64,000 nucleotides of DNA from DYKG01 sp964596185 (GTDB lineage Bacteria; Muiribacteriota; Ozemobacteria; Ozemobacterales; Ozemobacteraceae), in assembly GCA_964596185.1 (NCBI GenBank), contig CAZQUE010000012.1, positions 25,662 to 89,661 of the forward strand, in the 5' to 3' direction. The notes below the pieces were generated by a model, which saw only the letters and a list, made by a program, of their open reading frames with translations, was not told the DNA's origin and did no database searches. Below are positions 1 through 8,739 of the stretch, in pieces; within the stretch, counting starts at the first letter, position 1, and every line of letters starts with the position of its first letter. A program made the position numbers and the translations under genes.

Positions 1-1
1 T

Positions 2-2398
2 GAAGAATGGCATCAGAAAAATAAAGAAAGAACCTCAAAAGGCCTGCCTAAAATTTACCCGACCAAAAGAGACTTCGATGCTTTGTTAGATGAAAAACGT
101 GCTGATTTCGAGGCTAACCGCAAGGCAGTAGACGATTTGGCACAAAGATGGCAGATGTTTCTTACCAAGATTCAGCAGGCACACCTTGCGATAAATATAG
201 AGATGAGTCCGACCAATCTATTTGTTCGTGAAATTGAACTTGTTTCCAATCTGTTTTTCCAGATAGAACTGGTCGCGGTTTTTGAACCGCTTCCAGCTGA
301 ATACTATATTCCTCCTGCTTCGGTTATTGCTTTCGATTTTATTCTTCAGGGTAAAAAAGGATTAGAGTCCGATCAATTGCTTAAAAATGCTATCGCCGAT
401 TGTAAGTCCGATGTTGTGCTGGCAGCCTACACCGTAAGGGAAGAAGAATACGAAAACGATGACGGATCTTTTTACATGGAAGCTGGTAAAGACGGTGATA
501 TGAAAAGGTATCCTTTGCAGGACGATGTTGCCTCGCAAACACAGAAAAAGGGAACCAAGGTTAGTAAAGACCGTTATAAAAGATTTGTAACCAGATTAAT
601 AATGCCAGATGACCAGTTTGTTAATGAAAAAACTCAGCTTGGGATGATAGATATTTTAACTGGTGATAAGAATTTCGTTACGCAAATTCCGATGTTTACA
701 CTTCTTCCTGACCAAAAAAGAATAGAACCGTCTTTCAGTCTTGTGACCTCAATGCTTGCCCTTGATGCCGAGCAGCCTGAAAATGCATCAGAAAGTTATT
801 TAGCAGCAATGAGAAAAGAACTGGATAATATTTATCCTATGGTTGCCTCCGGAACCTTTAATGGACCTTTGAAAATCAAGGATAACGAAATTCCAGTCGA
901 CCAGAATGGCCGACTTTTTGTTAAATTTGTCGGTTCGACCAAGAAAAACAATTATGAACAGGCTGCGTTTCCATCAGTTTCTTTCTTTGAATGCTTTACC
1001 GAAAACCATTTGAAATCTTTTTATGCCGAAGCCTCTGATATTGGAAAAAAGAGAATCAAACGTGCTCATAACCGTATTTTGAGCTATGGTGTGAATAAGG
1101 GGCGAAAGATCATACTCGCTGGGCCTTTTGAAGTAAGCGACATGGATTTCTACCCCACGCCTTTAAATGTTAAAACACCATTTACTGTTCAAAACGACCC
1201 CCTGATGGGTGTTGAAATACACGCAAATGCGGTATTGAACATCATGAAGAAAAATTATCTCAGACATCCTGACCCTCGACATACCTATTTTGCCACATTG
1301 GTAACCTGCTTGCTGCTCGGCTTGATCCTGGATTTTATTTCGCCTTTCGTCGGAGCCTTTATCGCCTTTGGTTTTTTTGCCGCTGCTTCATGGTATGGGG
1401 CATTTTCTTATAATCAGCTGGGACAGGTTATATATGTTTCTTCTATGGTCGTGAGTTATCCAATGATCTGGGCTCTCGCTACCTTGACAAATTATCTTCG
1501 TCAGCGTGCCAGAGCCCAAAATACCAAAGACATGTTCTCGCGTTTCGTGGCCGCAGACGTCGTTCAATACATGCTTGAGAATCCAGAATTAGTAAAACCG
1601 GGTGGACAGAAGGTCGAATTGACTATTTTCTTTTCTGATGTGGCTGGCTTTACTTCGATATCAGAGGCTCTTACTCCGGAAGAGTTGGTTGTACTGCTAA
1701 ATGAATACCTTGGCGCAATGACCGATCTTCTTTTCGAATATGGTGGAACCCTTGACAAATTCATTGGTGATGCGGTTATGGCGTTTTGGAATTATCCAAG
1801 AGAGCAGGGCGATCATGCCGAAAGGGCCTGTCTTTGCGCCCTTGCAATGCAACGTAAAATCAATGAGTTACAGATCGGTTGGGCCGAAAGAGGCTTGCCA
1901 CGTGTTTCCGCCCGCGCAGGCCTTAATACGGCAGGTGTCGTTGTTGGTTATATGGGTTCAAACAAGGCTCAAATGAACTTCACCTGCATGGGAGACGGAG
2001 TTAATCTGGCTTCTCGCCTGGAGGGAGCCAATAAAGAATACGGAACAGCGATGATGATAAGCGATGCAACTTATCAGAAAGCAAAGAATGTGGTTACCGC
2101 CCGCTTCCTGGATTTTCTTGCAGTTAAAGGCAAGAAAGAGCCGGTGAAAGTTTTTGAATTGGTTTGTGAGAAGGGGAATGAACCTCCTGACTGGGATGAA
2201 CTTCACCAGATGTATGACAACGCTATTCAGTTGCACCTGGATCGAAAATGGGACGAAGCAATCGCCAATTTTGAGAAGATCCTTGCCCGGTGGCCAGAAG
2301 ATGGCCCAAGCCAGACTTATCTGCATCGCTGTCATGAATACATTCAGAATCCTCCTCCCGAAGGCTGGGATGGAAGATATATTCTTACTCATAAATAG
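2..2398 (+). CDS. CHASE2-type class III adenylate cyclase, 5' truncated by the window edge
   Basis: The frame is open from base 2 with no stop, so the true start lies upstream and the TTG at 83 is only the first internal candidate. The N-terminal part looks like the extracytoplasmic CHASE2 sensor, ending in the typical MGVEIHANAVLN stretch. Two or three membrane helices follow (nucleotides about 1285-1500), then a cyclase catalytic domain. Visible catalytic features are FSDVAGFT and KFIGDAVMAFW (both metal-binding Asp), the adenine-selecting Lys in LDKFIGD, a Thr in NFTCMGDGVN (class IIIb style), and the Asn and Arg of VNLASR. It should make cAMP at the inner membrane. After the catalytic domain come a TPR-like unit and a tail ending WDGRYILTHK, nearly identical to the tail of the cyclase at 47613-50975, so the two are paralogues. 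Family and catalytic assignment are secure; the ligand is unknown. Confidence 0.9.
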   Translation, partial: EEWHQKNKERTSKGLPKIYPTKRDFDALLDEKRADFEANRKAVDDLAQRWQMFLTKIQQAHLAINIEMSPTNLFVREIELVSNLFFQIELVAVFEPLPAEYYIPPASVIAFDFILQGKKGLESDQLLKNAIADCKSDVVLAAYTVREEEYENDDGSFYMEAGKDGDMKRYPLQDDVASQTQKKGTKVSKDRYKRFVTRLIMPDDQFVNEKTQLGMIDILTGDKNFVTQIPMFTLLPDQKRIEPSFSLVTSMLALDAEQPENASESYLAAMRKELDNIYPMVASGTFNGPLKIKDNEIPVDQNGRLFVKFVGSTKKNNYEQAAFPSVSFFECFTENHLKSFYAEASDIGKKRIKRAHNRILSYGVNKGRKIILAGPFEVSDMDFYPTPLNVKTPFTVQNDPLMGVEIHANAVLNIMKKNYLRHPDPRHTYFATLVTCLLLGLILDFISPFVGAFIAFGFFAAASWYGAFSYNQLGQVIYVSSMVVSYPMIWALATLTNYLRQRARAQNTKDMFSRFVAADVVQYMLENPELVKPGGQKVELTIFFSDVAGFTSISEALTPEELVVLLNEYLGAMTDLLFEYGGTLDKFIGDAVMAFWNYPREQGDHAERACLCALAMQRKINELQIGWAERGLPRVSARAGLNTAGVVVGYMGSNKAQMNFTCMGDGVNLASRLEGANKEYGTAMMISDATYQKAKNVVTARFLDFLAVKGKKEPVKVFELVCEKGNEPPDWDELHQMYDNAIQLHLDRKWDEAIANFEKILARWPEDGPSQTYLHRCHEYIQNPPPEGWDGRYILTHK

Positions 2399-2429
2399 AG
2401 TAATTTGCTAAAAGACTTTTTTGCTTCCT

Positions 2430-2458
2430 GCCCAACTGCAAAAAAAGCTGGGCTTTCT
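2430..2458 (+). terminator. weak terminator-like hairpin after the cyclase gene
   Basis: GCCCAACT (2430-2437) can pair with AGCTGGGC (2446-2453) with one mismatch, followed by a short TTTCT. The stem is imperfect and the T-run is poor, so this is only a candidate. It lies 31 bases after the cyclase stop, before rnd. Confidence 0.3.
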
Positions 2459-2571
2459 AATGAAAACAATATGATAACCGTTTGCCCATTTGCAAAAATA
2501 TAGTGCTTTTTAAATTGAAATTGTGATAAGAAAATATAATCAGCTACTTTTAAATATTGCACAGGTCATTG

Positions 2572-3798
2572 ATGAAAAAACAATTTGATCCCCAACCCCT
2601 GATCGCTGAGACTGAACTGATTGAAGACGCTGAATCGCTGAAAAATTTTTTTGCTCGAATCCGTCAGGCCGAAATCGTTGCGGTTGATATTGAATCAGCA
2701 GGTTTCTACAAATACTATTCGCGAGTCAATCTAATTCAAATTGCGACAAGAAAGCATCGAGGAATTATTGATCCTCAGAAGATTGAAGATTTCTCAGCCT
2801 TTAGAGAATTTTGCCAAAACTCCGATTGCTACTGGATCTTTCATGGCGGCGATTATGATGTCTCTATGTTGGCCAGGGATCTAGAAGTCTTTATTCCCAG
2901 AATGTTCGATACTCGAAAGGCTGCAGAATTCATTGGCATGAATGAGCTTGGTCTTAGAGCCTTGACTGAGAAATATCTTGGCTTTTCCCTCGACAAGAAG
3001 CTTCAACGCTGCGACTGGTCCAGAAGACCACTGACCCAGGCAATGCGCGAGTATGCAATACTCGACGCAATCTGTCTGATTCCTATTTATGATTTTCTTT
3101 CAAAGGAACTAGAGGAAATGGGACGCATGGACTGGGTTCTTGAAGAATGTGAATTTATCGCGACGGAAGCCCGTAAAGCCAGGGAAATCAAGTTGGATCC
3201 TTATGCATTCCGAATAAAAGGCTCTTCAAGGCTTTCTGCGAGATCTTTGGCGGTTTTGAAGGAAGTCTGGACTTTGCGGGAAGAGATATCAGAAAGGATC
3301 GATAGAGCTCCTTTCATGGTTTTGAGTAATCAGGCTCTTTTAGACATCGCAAAACAAATGCCTAGAAGTATTGCTGGCTTGTCAGTGATTAAAACTATTG
3401 GTCGGGAATTTCTCAATCGCCATGCAAATGAGCTGCAATCCGCTATTAGATCTGGACTTGAGGCTCCATTGGATGGACTGGATCGCCCAATTAAACCCAA
3501 AAACCGTCAAATGATGCTCACCGCCTGGGAAGGCGAACTGGCTAAATCTTTGCGAGAATTACGGGATGACGTGGCAAACCGTCTTGGTCTTGCCGCCTCT
3601 TTGCTTGCTCCTTCTCAAGCTCTATACGAACTTGCAAGATTAAGGCCCACGAATCTTGGCGAATTTCGCAACAGCGAGATTTTGCATAACTGGCAGGTTG
3701 AGATTCTTGCTGAAGATTTCGTTCCTCTTCTTCAGCAGGAACCTCCGTTAAACCTGCGAAAAAGAAAACGGCGGCGCAAGAAAAGACCAGGAACCTGA
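2572..3798 (+). CDS. rnd: Ribonuclease D-like DEDDy 3'-5' exonuclease with HRDC domains
   Basis: About 408 residues. The exonuclease domain shows all three Exo motifs: VAVDIES (Exo I, D-x-E), FHGGDYDVSML (Exo II Asp) and YAILD (Exo III, Y-x3-D), so it belongs to the DEDDy class that trims the 3' ends of tRNA and other structured RNA. The C-terminal half carries two HRDC-like helical blocks (around LAVLKEVWTLREEISERID and LTAWEGELAKSLRELRDDV) and ends in a very basic tail (RKRKRRRKKRP), probably an RNA-binding extension. I prefer the ATG at 2572 to the in-frame TTG at 2557, because the domain begins shortly afterwards and an AGG lies at a usable distance upstream. A TATAAT at 2535-2540 is a possible -10 box. 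It seems to be monocistronic. Confidence 0.9.
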   Translation: MKKQFDPQPLIAETELIEDAESLKNFFARIRQAEIVAVDIESAGFYKYYSRVNLIQIATRKHRGIIDPQKIEDFSAFREFCQNSDCYWIFHGGDYDVSMLARDLEVFIPRMFDTRKAAEFIGMNELGLRALTEKYLGFSLDKKLQRCDWSRRPLTQAMREYAILDAICLIPIYDFLSKELEEMGRMDWVLEECEFIATEARKAREIKLDPYAFRIKGSSRLSARSLAVLKEVWTLREEISERIDRAPFMVLSNQALLDIAKQMPRSIAGLSVIKTIGREFLNRHANELQSAIRSGLEAPLDGLDRPIKPKNRQMMLTAWEGELAKSLRELRDDVANRLGLAASLLAPSQALYELARLRPTNLGEFRNSEILHNWQVEILAEDFVPLLQQEPPLNLRKRKRRRKKRPGT

Positions 3799-3917
3799 GC
3801 GGTTACAAGAAAAATGCACGCCGCTTAAAACGAAAAACTCAGCAAATCCTTTTTTATAGAGGGTTTCGTTTCAAAAAAAACTTGCGTGTAAAAAACGGTT
3901 TTTTTTCCTGACACCCC

Positions 3918-3946
3918 TTGCGGGTTGGGGTACGCTTTCGTATAAT
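3918..3946 (+). promoter_or_regulatory. sigma70-type promoter of the C25 peptidase gene
   Basis: TTGCGG (3918-3923), a 17-base spacer, then a perfect TATAAT (3941-3946). The -35 box lies in the loop of a short inverted repeat, ACCCC (3913-3917) / GGGGT (3927-3931), which could be an operator or chance. The predicted transcription start leaves a leader of roughly 45 bases before the TTG start at 3998. Confidence 0.7.
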
Positions 3947-3997
3947 GTTATTCATATAGCCTTGTTAAGCATAAGTATTTTAGAAGGAGGAAAGAGC

Positions 3998-5947
3998 TTG
4001 AGGCGTTATACTAGTTTGTTTGTTCTTTTTTGTCTGCTGAGTTCCAGCACTGTTTTTGGTGCCGGTATCAGTGTAAGCAATACCCGTGGTTATACCACTA
4101 CCCTGGAAATTGATTGTCCTAAGGTCAATCTTGGAGAAACACAGGTTCTTGGTGCAAAAGCCATCACTGTTACCGCTGAGGATGCAAGTCTTTCTTATGA
4201 TAAAGACGCTCCTGTTCTGCCGCGCTATACTGCAATGGTCATGGTTGATCCGGCGAAACGCCCGGTTTTCCAGGTTACCAGCCTTCAGTCAGAAGTTGTT
4301 GAACTCGATGCTCGCGTAGTTCCTTCAAAAGGAAATTTTACCCGTAACATCAGCCCCGACGAAGTACCTTTCAATTTTGGCGAAGCCTATGCCAAAGATG
4401 CATGGTATCCCTCTGATGACAGCATGGTCAGCATGGGCGAACCCTTCATCTTCCGCGAAATCCGTGGTGTAAACCTGGTTGTAAATCCTGTTCAGTATAA
4501 CCCTGTTCAGAACAAACTCAGAATTCATCGCAAAATTCGTGTGGCTGTTTCTTCCGACAATCAGCCTTCTAAAAACGTTATTACCAAATCTGCTCCGATC
4601 AGCAAGGTTTTCGAACCAATTTACAAAAATACTTTCGTAAACTTCGATCAGGCTACCAAACGTTTGCCCCGTCTTGATGAAAATGGCCGCCTCCTCATCA
4701 TTTGCTACGATGATTTCATGGATGCAATGGCTCCTTTCGTCCAGTGGAAAAAGAAAATCGGCCTTGATGTGAAAATGGTTCCTGTATCTGCAGCCGGAAA
4801 AACCAATGATGAAATCAAAGCTTTCATCCAGGATGAATACAATCAGGGTGGCTTGACTAACATCATGTTGATTGGTGACTCTGCTCAGATTCCAACCAAC
4901 AAAGGCGTTAAAGAACGTGCTGACTCTGACCCCTGCTATACCAAGCTTGCAGGCGATGACCACGTTCCCGATGCAATTATCAGCCGCCTTTCTGCCGAAA
5001 ACAAAGAACAGGTTGCCTATCAGGTAGCCAAGTTCGTAAACTACGAACAGTTCCCCACCGAAAATACCGCATGGTATTCAAAAGGCGTTGGCATTGCTTC
5101 TGCTGAAGGTAATCCCGCTGACAAAGTTTACATGGAAGAAAACCGCCAGGCTCTCCTTGGCGCAATGTTCAAACATGTTGATCAGATTTATGATCCCAGC
5201 GCTCCCAAAGCAAAAGTAACCGAAGCTGTAAACGATGGCCGCAGCCTTATTAATTACTTGGGCCATGGTTCAAGCACCAGCTGGGGTACTACTTACTTCA
5301 ACAACACTGATGCCAGCAAACTTACCAATGGCTGGATGCAGCCAATCATCTTCGACGTAGCCTGTGTTAACGGCAAATTCGTTAACTTCACCTGCTTCGG
5401 CGAAGCCTGGATGCGCTCTGGCACGATCACAAACCCCGCTGGCGCAGTAACTTATTGTGGTTCTACTACTAACATGCAGTGGGTTCCCCCGATCAAAGTT
5501 CAGGAAGAATTCAACAAAGAACTTATTGCAAAAGAAGTTTATAAAACTGTCGGTGGCATTTTCACCAACGGTATCATCAAAGGCCTCGAAATCTATGGAA
5601 CAGCTTCCAATGGCTCAGGCGTTATGATGTATGAACAGTGGCACATTTTCGGTGACAGCACTTTGATCTGTCGCTTCAAAGCTCCCACCAAGCTTGAAGC
5701 CGATGCAAGAGCCGTTCGCAGTGAAGATAGCGTAACTGTAAGCGTATATGTTCTCGATGAAGAAGCAAACCCGGTTAGCAACGCTCGTGTAACTGTTTAC
5801 ACTGAAGGCGTTGAAAATGTTAAGGTTGCAACTACCAATGACAATGGTGAAGCAGTAGTTACCATGCCCGCAGAAATGACTGAAGGCTATGTAACTATCA
5901 TCGGCGCCGATGTAGTTCCGGTTGTTGATCAGAAAATCGCTTTCTGA
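3998..5947 (+). CDS. Secreted gingipain-like cysteine peptidase (family C25)
   Basis: About 649 residues. I place the start at TTG 3998 because AGGAGG (3985-3990) sits 7 bases upstream and the product then begins with a clean Sec signal (MRRYTSLFVLFCLLSSSTVFGAG). The upstream in-frame TTG at 3962 would bury the signal. A propeptide-like N-terminal region precedes the catalytic domain. The C25 His is in NYLGHGSS (residue 423) and the Cys in DVACVNGKF (residue 456), spaced as in gingipains. A C-terminal Ig-like domain of about 85 residues follows. No type IX sorting domain is obvious, so after Sec export it may stay periplasmic or leave by another route. It sits alone between a strong promoter and a strong terminator, and by eye it uses more C-ending codons (AAC, ATC, TTC) than its neighbours, consistent with high expression. 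Substrate unknown. Confidence 0.88.
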   Translation: MRRYTSLFVLFCLLSSSTVFGAGISVSNTRGYTTTLEIDCPKVNLGETQVLGAKAITVTAEDASLSYDKDAPVLPRYTAMVMVDPAKRPVFQVTSLQSEVVELDARVVPSKGNFTRNISPDEVPFNFGEAYAKDAWYPSDDSMVSMGEPFIFREIRGVNLVVNPVQYNPVQNKLRIHRKIRVAVSSDNQPSKNVITKSAPISKVFEPIYKNTFVNFDQATKRLPRLDENGRLLIICYDDFMDAMAPFVQWKKKIGLDVKMVPVSAAGKTNDEIKAFIQDEYNQGGLTNIMLIGDSAQIPTNKGVKERADSDPCYTKLAGDDHVPDAIISRLSAENKEQVAYQVAKFVNYEQFPTENTAWYSKGVGIASAEGNPADKVYMEENRQALLGAMFKHVDQIYDPSAPKAKVTEAVNDGRSLINYLGHGSSTSWGTTYFNNTDASKLTNGWMQPIIFDVACVNGKFVNFTCFGEAWMRSGTITNPAGAVTYCGSTTNMQWVPPIKVQEEFNKELIAKEVYKTVGGIFTNGIIKGLEIYGTASNGSGVMMYEQWHIFGDSTLICRFKAPTKLEADARAVRSEDSVTVSVYVLDEEANPVSNARVTVYTEGVENVKVATTNDNGEAVVTMPAEMTEGYVTIIGADVVPVVDQKIAF

Positions 5948-5977
5948 TAAAAAACTAAACTAACCAAGTTCGAATGG

Positions 5978-6008
5978 ACCGCTCCCTTGGGAGCGGTTCT
6001 TTTTTTCT
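5978..6008 (+). terminator. strong rho-independent terminator of the C25 peptidase gene
   Basis: Perfect inverted repeat ACCGCTCCC (5978-5986) / GGGAGCGGT (5989-5997), in practice an 8-bp stem with a CTTG loop, followed directly by TCTTTTTTT. It starts about 30 bases after the stop codon. Confidence 0.9.
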
Positions 6009-6097
6009 CGGAATTTGGTGCATCGCTTTTCTTTTTGCGCTCTGAAAAATGTGAGGCGGTCCTATTGATGGTTTTCAAGAGGCAATCGATAAATTTC

Positions 6098-6183
6098 TAT
6101 AATCGTGGGGGAGAAACTTTGGCAAAAAGGAAGTCGCCGCTGCAATTCCATAGCAGTCAAAAAATAAATGCGGGCTTTTGCTG
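6098..6183 (+). other. possible tiny transcription unit between convergent genes
   Basis: The 240-base gap between the C25 gene and pgpA holds the terminator and then a TATAAT (6098-6103), a purine-rich GGGGGAG and an in-frame TTG (6118) opening a 21-codon frame that ends TGA at 6183. The -35 region is poor and the peptide (MAKRKSPLQFHSSQKINAG then FC) matches nothing I know. It could equally be the untranslated 3' region of pgpA read from the other strand. Recorded only because nothing else explains the gap. Confidence 0.15.
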
Positions 6184-6188
6184 AAGGA

Positions 6189-6692
6189 TCAGAGAATGCT
6201 TCTCAATACGAGAATTCTTAGGAGGAAATTGGTAATCATTCCAGCTGCAATATCATCTGCTAGAATCCCTGTGCCGCCTCGGAAGCTTTGAAACAGGTTT
6301 ATTGGGAAAGGTTTTAGTATGTCCAGGAATCTGAAAAGAATAAAACCAACAATGATCGCTGTCCAGCTTAAATCACCGATGAAAATGAGAGCGGTCCACA
6401 TTCCTGCTGCTTCATCAATCACTATCTCTTGAGGGTCTTTGCTGCGAAGAATTCTTTCGACCTTCTCAGAAATGCCTATTGCCAGGAGAATAAATATGAA
6501 TAGACAAGTTCCCTGAGCCAGGTTGCTGAAATCTTTAGTCAACCAGAAAAGCAGCAAGCCAAAAAGACTGCCGGCAGTACCTTGAGCCTTGGGCAGGTAT
6601 CCGAGTCCAAAGCAGGCGCCGAGAAGTTTTATCGCTTCTGATCCAGTTGAACTACTGGTCCAGGAGGTGCCAATTTTTCTTGAAATAGTCAT
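6189..6692 (-). CDS. pgpA: Phosphatidylglycerophosphatase A
   Basis: 167 residues. It removes the phosphate from phosphatidylglycerol-phosphate, the step directly after PgsA, at the inner membrane. Family signatures are LGACFGLGYLPKAQGTAGSL near the N-terminus, EIVIDEAAGMW in the middle and FRGGTGILADDIAAGM near the end, with about three hydrophobic segments. The ATG at 6692 lies inside the last codons of pgsA (41-base overlap), so translation is probably coupled. This is the last gene of the rimO-pgsA-pgpA run, and pathway adjacency supports the assignment. Confidence 0.9.
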   Translation of the reverse strand: MTISRKIGTSWTSSSTGSEAIKLLGACFGLGYLPKAQGTAGSLFGLLLFWLTKDFSNLAQGTCLFIFILLAIGISEKVERILRSKDPQEIVIDEAAGMWTALIFIGDLSWTAIIVGFILFRFLDILKPFPINLFQSFRGGTGILADDIAAGMITNFLLRILVLRSIL

Positions 6693-7263
6693 AGCCTGAA
6701 TATACCGTGGATATTGCTGCTATATACATTAGCAGGTGGATGGTGGGGGAGTGGAATCTGACAAGAGTCTCTGTCCAGTCCGAATATTGGTAGGTTTCGA
6801 AAATAATTTGCAGACTCAAAAGACAAAGGGCGGTTATTATAGCGGTTAACTGGGTGGTTGTTTTTAGTTTGCCGGCGTTGCTTGCATCGATAACTTTGCC
6901 TTTTTCGGCGCATACAAGTCGCAGGCCAGTTACCGCAAACTCTCTGGCAATAATTATTACTGCAATATAACCAGCGGTAAAGGTAAGATTGCGATACTCG
7001 ACCATCAATATCAGTGCCGTAGAAACGAGAAGTTTGTCGGCAATGGGATCCATAAACCTCCCGAGAGTTGTGATCTGCTGGTATCGGCGGGCCAGGTAGC
7101 CATCGTAGTAATCGGTAATTGCCGCAAAAATAAAGATTAGAGCAGCAATGATTTTTCCCCAGTCACCTGCAAGAGGAGATGTTGGTGTCCGCCAACAAAA
7201 AGCCAGAATGAAGAATGGTATGCAAAAAATTCTAAGCAGGGTTAGCTTTGTGGCAATAGTCAT
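6652..7263 (-). CDS. pgsA: CDP-diacylglycerol--glycerol-3-phosphate 3-phosphatidyltransferase
   Basis: 203 residues, normal for the family. It joins CDP-diacylglycerol and glycerol-3-phosphate to give phosphatidylglycerol-phosphate. The CDP-alcohol phosphotransferase signature D-G-x2-A-R-x8-G-x3-D-x3-D is complete in DGYLARRYQQITTLGRFMDP followed by IADK. Several membrane helices are evident (N-terminal LTLLRIFCIPFFILAF, IIAALIFIFAAI, ITALCLLSL). The ATG overlaps the rimO stop as ATGA (7260-7263), and pgpA begins within the 3' end, so the three genes form one coupled unit. Confidence 0.94.
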   Translation of the reverse strand: MTIATKLTLLRIFCIPFFILAFCWRTPTSPLAGDWGKIIAALIFIFAAITDYYDGYLARRYQQITTLGRFMDPIADKLLVSTALILMVEYRNLTFTAGYIAVIIIAREFAVTGLRLVCAEKGKVIDASNAGKLKTTTQLTAIITALCLLSLQIIFETYQYSDWTETLVRFHSPTIHLLMYIAAISTVYSGYDYFKKNWHLLDQ

Positions 7264-8552
7264 GAGATTTCTGCCTTGAAATCGTAAGCGTCAGCCTGAG
7301 TAATTTTACACTTTAAGAACTGGCCTGGATTCAACTTTTTCTTTGATTCGATTATCGTCCGGTTGTCTACTTCGTAGGCGTCCCATGCGGTTCGGCCAAA
7401 TGCCCGTCCATCTTCAACGCTATCAATCATAACATCGACTTTTTTGCCGATGAGCTTTCGGTTTCTTTCTTCAATTAGAAGTTGCTGCAAAGTCATCAAC
7501 TGGTCCAGTCTTGATTGTTTTACGTTGTTTGGAATTTTCGGAATAATTTTGGCAGCACTGGTGCCTTCTTCTGTAGAATAGGCAAAAGCGCCAACCCGGT
7601 CAATAGGATACTTTTCTATAAATTCAATCAATTCATTGAAATCTTCGTCATTTTCTCCCGGAAAACCAACAATAAAAGTGGTTCTGATGGCCGCGGAACG
7701 ATATTTTTTTCTGATGTGTCGAATGATGGTGACAATCTGTTCTGGTGAAGTGTGTCTGTTCATGAGACGCAACATTCTGTCTGAAAAATGCTGAAAGGGA
7801 ATGTCGAAATAGGGGACTACTTTGGGAATCTGATACAATTGGTCGATAAGTTCAGTGCTTAGACCGCGTGGATGCATATAATGGAGTCTAATCCACTTGA
7901 TTCCTTCAATTGCTGAAAGTTTTTTTACCAGGTCTGGCAGCAAACAAAAGCCTTTTTTATCTGTGCCGTAGCGTGTAGTGTCTTGCGCGACGACAGAAAG
8001 CTCTTTTGCCCCAGATGCTGCCAGTCTGTTTGCATCATCGAGAATTTCTGTTTCCGGGCGTGAAAAAAAAGGCCCGCGAATAGAAGGAATTGCGCAATAA
8101 CTGCAACGGTTGCTGCAACCTTCAGCAATTTTAAGTATTCCAATGTGTGGAGGGGTAAAAAAACGCCAGCTTTTGTTGTAATCTCTCTCGATTTTCCTGC
8201 CGCCAGGTTTGAGGTTGCAGAGGAATTCAATGTTGTCGTCGCTAAGGAACTCAAAAAGGTAGTCTAGCTCAGGGATTTGCAGGCGGATTTCGCTGTGGTA
8301 ACGTTTAATCAGACAGCCAAAAGCAGCGACTTTGAGCATGGGAGATGAATTTTTAAGTTCAAGAGCTTTGAGTATTGTCATGATTGATTGCTCTTTGGCG
8401 TCTTTTATGAAGCCACATGTATTAATGAGGAGAAGGTCTGCATTTTCGGGCGACTGAGACCATTGCCAGCCAAATCGCGAAAACTTGTTGGCAATTGCTT
8501 CAGAGTCGGCAGTATTTTTTGAGCAACCGAGAGAGATAAGATGAAATTTCAT
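7260..8552 (-). CDS. rimO: Ribosomal protein uS12 methylthiotransferase RimO
   Basis: About 430 residues from the ATG at 8552. The open frame runs back to 8633, but the family begins with MKFHLISLGCSKNTADSE, so the extra 27 codons are rejected. It is a radical-SAM enzyme that methylthiolates a conserved Asp of ribosomal protein S12. Visible parts are an N-terminal UPF0004 domain (Cys in SLGCSKN, in TCGF and in AAFGC), the radical-SAM CxxxCxxC in EGCSNRCSYCAIPSIRGPF, which is RimO-like rather than MiaB-like, and a C-terminal TRAM domain ending with the gene. It is first of three coupled genes with pgsA and pgpA, an arrangement seen elsewhere in bacteria. Confidence 0.93.
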   Translation of the reverse strand: MKFHLISLGCSKNTADSEAIANKFSRFGWQWSQSPENADLLLINTCGFIKDAKEQSIMTILKALELKNSSPMLKVAAFGCLIKRYHSEIRLQIPELDYLFEFLSDDNIEFLCNLKPGGRKIERDYNKSWRFFTPPHIGILKIAEGCSNRCSYCAIPSIRGPFFSRPETEILDDANRLAASGAKELSVVAQDTTRYGTDKKGFCLLPDLVKKLSAIEGIKWIRLHYMHPRGLSTELIDQLYQIPKVVPYFDIPFQHFSDRMLRLMNRHTSPEQIVTIIRHIRKKYRSAAIRTTFIVGFPGENDEDFNELIEFIEKYPIDRVGAFAYSTEEGTSAAKIIPKIPNNVKQSRLDQLMTLQQLLIEERNRKLIGKKVDVMIDSVEDGRAFGRTAWDAYEVDNRTIIESKKKLNPGQFLKCKITQADAYDFKAEIS

Positions 8553-8739
8553 ACGCAGATAGAATACCTTTTTGTTGCTTAATTGGCAAGAAGAAGCTGC
8601 TAATAATGCCCGATTAAGCAAGGAAAAAAACAAATTGTTAAAATATTGATAATTTTATCATTATTATCTTTTAAAATAAATCTCCTTTTTCAATTTAATT
8701 TTGTCGATAACATTTATACTATTCATTTTAGGAGTTGAA

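Noticed and set aside
5987..6184. 65-codon forward frame after the C25 peptidase
   Set aside because: It begins inside the terminator hairpin and has no start signal; only the tiny TTG frame near 6118 has any support and that is weak.
8553..8633. 27-codon 5' extension of rimO
   Set aside because: RimO family members begin at MKFHLISLGC; the extension is not family-like.
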